64,000 nt of DNA from WAOL01 sp964399035 (lineage in GTDB: Archaea; Thermoproteota; Thermoprotei_A; Sulfolobales; NBVN01), in NCBI GenBank assembly GCA_964399035.1, contig CAYNPH010000034.1, positions 42,944 to 106,943 of the forward strand, given 5' to 3'. The number at the start of each line of letters is the position of its first letter. Position 1 is the first letter of the stretch. The position numbers and the translations under genes were made by a program. The notes under the pieces are model-generated. The model did not search any database and was not told the DNA's origin. It worked only from the letters and a program-made list of their open reading frames with translations. This document shows, piece after piece, positions 60,991-64,000 of the stretch.

Positions 60991-61902
60991 ATGTTCCCGG
61001 TGCCTCGATTGGTCGAGCACGACGTGAGGAAGCTGATGAAGCTGGGTACGGCCTCGACTGCGCTAATACTCCCTAAGAAGTGGCTAGAAGACCTAGGCCT
61101 TAGTCCAGGATCCCTAGTGGACCTCTTCTTCGACGGGTCATCAATAACGGTCGCGCCCAGAACACCGCCCCAGGGTCAGGGGCAGCAGGAGAGCAACATG
61201 CAGATCTTCGTCGACATATCAAAGGACGGTGTGGACGTCGGCGTTCAGGAGATCGTCGCCGCGTACGTTGAGGGCATAACCCGGGTTAGGGTGAGGGGTG
61301 ACGAGCAAGGAATATCCAAGTTAATCACGGAGCTAAATCGAAGGATAACGGGCTTCATCCTGGTGAGCAGGGGCAAGGAACTGTACGACATAGTGGTTAG
61401 TGAGTTCCCCGTCGACCCGCAGCACCTTCTCTCCAGGGCGATAAGGATCGTGGAGGAGTACATGCACGCACTAACCAAGAAGGACGGTAACGACCCCGAA
61501 ACCTTCCAGGTGGAGTTCACTAAAGTGTATAACGCGACGATGAGGCTTGTTAGGGGCAGGATAGCGATGGCGTCGCCCGAGGAAACCCCGCCGCTCCTAG
61601 ACATACTGTCGATGATGGAGAAGATGAAGGAACTCATGACGCTCCTATCCATAGACGGGGACAGCATGCCGGCGGTAGCGCTTGAGGACCTCGGTGAACT
61701 ATTCCGCGCGGCCACCAGGGCCGTAATGGAGAACAACGTTAAGAAGGCGTTGAAGGTGATTCAGTTCTGCCGCTCACCAAGCAGGAGGGAGCACGCTACA
61801 CACATATGCAACGTGATAATAGGGCTGGCCGAGATAGCGATAAGGAGGTGCGTTAGGGACAGGGCGTGCAGGTGCAAGCACTTCTTCCCGAAGGTAAGCT
61901 AG
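60991..61902 (+). CDS. AbrB-domain PhoU-like regulator
   Basis: From ATG 60991 the 303-residue protein has an AbrB/SpoVT-type N-terminus (KLGTASTALILPKKWLEDLGLSPGSLVDLFFDG, residues 14-46), a DNA-binding swapped-hairpin fold. Helical PhoU-like repeats follow to about 270. The end is Cys-rich (CNVI, CVRDRACRCKHFF). Such fusions are common in archaea and often accompany phosphate or redox genes. It faces the hydrogenase operon across 79 bases and might regulate it. The open frame extends back to 60703 only because it is antisense to nuoE. GTG 61000 is an alternative start. Confidence 0.8.
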   Translation: MFPVPRLVEHDVRKLMKLGTASTALILPKKWLEDLGLSPGSLVDLFFDGSSITVAPRTPPQGQGQQESNMQIFVDISKDGVDVGVQEIVAAYVEGITRVRVRGDEQGISKLITELNRRITGFILVSRGKELYDIVVSEFPVDPQHLLSRAIRIVEEYMHALTKKDGNDPETFQVEFTKVYNATMRLVRGRIAMASPEETPPLLDILSMMEKMKELMTLLSIDGDSMPAVALEDLGELFRAATRAVMENNVKKALKVIQFCRSPSRREHATHICNVIIGLAEIAIRRCVRDRACRCKHFFPKVS

Positions 61903-61947
61903 GGCCTGGCCAGCGAGGACCGGTCGGCACGCCCCACGCCCAAGTCA

Positions 61948-62835
61948 CTAGGCCTTCTTAAACGCCCTAAGCCCTAGTAGGAGGGCAACCCCGACAAGCA
62001 GGGAGGCTACCAACGACCCAACACCAACCGGTATGCCGTAGAGCTCATCCACCTTCGGGAACGTAAGTAACATTAAGCCGCCTAACGCATTAAGTGTTCC
62101 GTGCATCACGGACGCCGGGATTACGGAGCCGCTCTCCCTCCTAAGAAGCAGGAGTATTAGGGTCCACGAGGTCAGCACGGCGCAGTACATCGCGACCCCA
62201 ACCACGTCGCGGTGATGCGGCATGCTGTACCCTAGGAAAACTATTAGTGGGGCGTGCCACAACCCCCACGCAACACCTATCACGGCGGTTGAGACAAGCA
62301 AGCCGTACCTCGGGTAGAGCGCCTCGTACATCAGCCCCCTCCACCCGGTCTCCTCGCCGAGCGCGAGCAGCGCGTTAATCGTTAACCCCGCTATCGCCGC
62401 GTTCACGAGCTGAAGGATGAGGAACGCCTCCGGCCCCGCCCTCAGTATCAGTTCCCTCACATGCTGCGGGATCTGAGGAGCACTCAGTAATGCTTCTACA
62501 GGGTTAACGGGCTTGAAGCCCATGGCGTAGCAGACCCCAACACCCACTAAGTAAATCGCGTAGGGTATGGCTAACCCTAAGGGCAGGTACGCTAGCCTCC
62601 CTAACCTAACGCCTAAGCGCTTAAGCCCCTCCTTCAACGGGATCCCGGAAACCAGTAACGCGGCGACAGCGCCTAGGAAAGGCATCCACATCCTAATGGA
62701 GGCCTCAACGCCGAAGTACTTCAGCGGCACCACGCCAGCTATTAAGGGGGCGTCGAGGGCGTACGCCGCCCCGAACGCTACTGCTACGTACACGGCAAGA
62801 GCCTTCGCAGGAAGTGAATCTCTTGACTCCCCCAA
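61948..62835 (-). CDS. CPBP/CAAX-type intramembrane metalloprotease
   Basis: The 295-residue membrane protein has EETGWRG near residue 163 (EExxxR motif), GVAWGLWHAPLI near 192 with His (FxxxH-like) and MHGTLNALGG near 245 with His and Asn, the three motifs of CPBP proteases. About eight helices are present. In archaea and bacteria these cut membrane-bound peptides or serve as bacteriocin immunity proteins; the substrate is not known. The TTG start at 62835 is tentative. The 250 bases after it hold one short open frame of doubtful status. Confidence 0.82.
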   Translation of the reverse strand: MGESRDSLPAKALAVYVAVAFGAAYALDAPLIAGVVPLKYFGVEASIRMWMPFLGAVAALLVSGIPLKEGLKRLGVRLGRLAYLPLGLAIPYAIYLVGVGVCYAMGFKPVNPVEALLSAPQIPQHVRELILRAGPEAFLILQLVNAAIAGLTINALLALGEETGWRGLMYEALYPRYGLLVSTAVIGVAWGLWHAPLIVFLGYSMPHHRDVVGVAMYCAVLTSWTLILLLLRRESGSVIPASVMHGTLNALGGLMLLTFPKVDELYGIPVGVGSLVASLLVGVALLLGLRAFKKA

Positions 62836-63086
62836 CTACTTTCCCTCGTAAATACCTCGGACTCCGATGTATTTAAGGCTTACCTAGGCATTACCGCGGG
62901 TCGGGACGACGGGCACTGGGCGATCCCGCCGTGGATGCCGCCCAACCAAGGCTTGAAGGTAATTACGGGCGGGCCCGAGCGCGGGGCGGTTAAGTGGTTG
63001 AGTTCCTCAGTATTTGTGATGCACGAAAATACATATTACCTCACAAGCGCAGATAAACCCGCAGTAAGGAAGCGGTAGTGTTACGT

Positions 63087-63782
63087 ATGAGGCTACACGT
63101 CCTTGTGCAGGGAATGGATAGGTCACGCCGCATGCTTAACTCATGCGAGAACATAGACTTCGGACTCATGGAGCTGGAGGATGTCATCGACCTAATCAGG
63201 TCCATCCCGCCCCCACCCCCCGGCTACGAGGAGTGGGACTGCGGCGTGACCGTAACGGTCGAGTCGGAGGACGGTAAGGCCTACGTGATGGTCACGATGA
63301 ACGGGATGGACGACTACACCGTGCTCAAATACGACGAAGGAACGGGCGAGGAGGTACTGGTGGGTTCCTCCGCCTCCCTCAACGACGTCATCGAGGCGCT
63401 CAAGGCATTCTACGAAACCCCGACGGGCAGGGCCCTAGCCCCCGGAAGGGTGAGGGTCGAGGAGTACGGCGTGAACTACCCGGCAGAATGCGAGGAGGTG
63501 ATAGACTACGACGACTACGGCTACCCCGTCACCCGGTGGATCGAGTGCAACCTAAACATAACCAACAAGGCCGTAGCCGGAATACCCTTAGGTGAGGTGC
63601 GCTCGGTCAAGCTCCTCGACCCGAGCGCCACGAGACCCTACCCCGAAGTAATCATCGAGTACGGAGGGATGCAGGGCCGCAGAGCCCTAAGGTTCAGGTT
63701 CAGGGACCTAAGCACGTACCAACGCGTGGCCAGCGACCTACCCAAGCTAGTGCCCCCACACCTAATTACCCGCTCGACCTAA
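63087..63782 (+). CDS. Acidic protein of unknown function
   Basis: I do not recognise this protein of about 231 residues. It has a basic start with Arg repeats, a Pro run (IPPPPPGYEEWD near 40), then a long acidic part of alternating strands (VTVTVESEDGKAYVMVTMNG) and an acidic turn (IDYDDYGYPV near 145). No membrane segment or Cys cluster is present. ATG 63087 was preferred over GTG 63078. Codon use matches the neighbours, so it looks native. It ends two bases before the convergent small gene. Confidence 0.6.
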   Translation: MRLHVLVQGMDRSRRMLNSCENIDFGLMELEDVIDLIRSIPPPPPGYEEWDCGVTVTVESEDGKAYVMVTMNGMDDYTVLKYDEGTGEEVLVGSSASLNDVIEALKAFYETPTGRALAPGRVRVEEYGVNYPAECEEVIDYDDYGYPVTRWIECNLNITNKAVAGIPLGEVRSVKLLDPSATRPYPEVIIEYGGMQGRRALRFRFRDLSTYQRVASDLPKLVPPHLITRST

Positions 63783-63784
63783 GC

Positions 63785-63970
63785 TCAACCGGAACGCTTT
63801 TTCAGCACCGACTCAAGGAACTCACGAATAGCTCTAAGCTCAGCCAAGATCTCCTCCTCAATAACCCTCCTCTCCTTACTCGTCAGTATCCCCACCCTAG
63901 CCCTGAGCTCCGACGCTATCCTCTCCGCTTCCGCGCCACCCAGCTGAAAGAACGTGAGTTCAGGCTTCAT
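63785..63970 (-). CDS. Small helical protein of unknown function
   Basis: The 61-residue protein is rich in Glu, Arg and Ala (GGAEAERIASELRARVG, EEEILAELRAIREFLESVL), likely two amphipathic helices. No family was recognised. It ends two bases from the stop of the acidic protein. An ATG is at 63970, and bases to the window edge show nothing further. Confidence 0.5.
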   Translation of the reverse strand: MKPELTFFQLGGAEAERIASELRARVGILTSKERRVIEEEILAELRAIREFLESVLKKRSG

Positions 63971-64000
63971 GGTCCCGGTTGCTGGCGTGAAGACATCGAC

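Noticed and set aside
62850..63074. GC-rich gap with an open frame of about 70 codons and a TATTTAAGG box
   Set aside because: The only ATG gives about 36 codons of unusual composition with no ribosome site; no tRNA or known RNA fold was recognised. Chance is likely in this GC range.

Overview
The window is a gene-dense, roughly 50% GC stretch of archaeal chromosome. It carries archaeal signatures: an archaeal SRP RNA, TATA boxes about 25 nt before starts, GTG/TTG starts, GGTG-type ribosome sites, a HerA-NurA pair, archaeal-type riboflavin synthase, a COG2112-type kinase, KaiC-like ATPases and an AbrB-PhoU regulator. No tRNA, rRNA, CRISPR array, insertion sequence or origin was seen. Gene content (IorAB, ADP-forming acyl-CoA synthetase alpha subunits, glutamate dehydrogenase, M29 aminopeptidase, oligopeptide ABC transporter, NAD-linked [NiFe] hydrogenase) fits a thermophilic, peptide-fermenting, H2-metabolising member of the Thermoproteota/TACK group. 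The exact lineage cannot be read from the sequence.

Layout. 1-11.6 kb: edge of a Hel308-like helicase, membrane protein, DUF711, B12/radical SAM protein, Cas4-like nuclease, PHP phosphoesterase, acyl-CoA synthetase alpha, two zinc-ribbon membrane proteins, HAD phosphatase, MoeA and SurE. 11.7-26 kb: NurA-HerA, GlmS plus a GlmU-like protein, a phosphoribosyltransferase, a second acyl-CoA synthetase alpha with IorAB (2-oxoacid to acyl-CoA to acid plus ATP), and a lipoylation cluster (two LipS-like radical SAM proteins around a split lipoate ligase). 26-30.2 kb: an AT-rich three-gene operon of unknown proteins, including a membrane/coiled-coil protein and a probable pseudo-RecA ATPase. 30.4-48 kb: mixed housekeeping genes, a C/D-box sRNA candidate, the SRP RNA, and a KaiC-like operon with unknown neighbours.

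48.4-55 kb is an oligopeptide/dipeptide ABC transporter operon. Its binding protein appears circularly permuted: the usual C-terminal half comes first, behind an N-terminal anchor and Thr-rich stalk, and the usual N-terminal half comes last. 55-60.9 kb (minus strand) is a five-gene hydrogenase operon: NuoE-like, NuoF-like, HoxU-like, [NiFe] large subunit, and a hybrid small subunit. The hybrid subunit joins the N-terminal (proximal-cluster) half of a [NiFe] small subunit to two ferredoxin domains and a compact [FeFe]-hydrogenase-like domain. The cysteine-rich C-terminal module normally found on group 3 small subunits sits instead on the HoxU-like subunit. This is the most unusual system in the window. 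The end carries an AbrB-PhoU protein divergent from the hydrogenase operon, a CPBP membrane protease and two proteins of unknown function.

Calls rest on motif recognition without database searches, so family names are given only where motifs were visible; start codons were adjusted when a ribosome site, promoter or neighbouring RNA gene favoured one.
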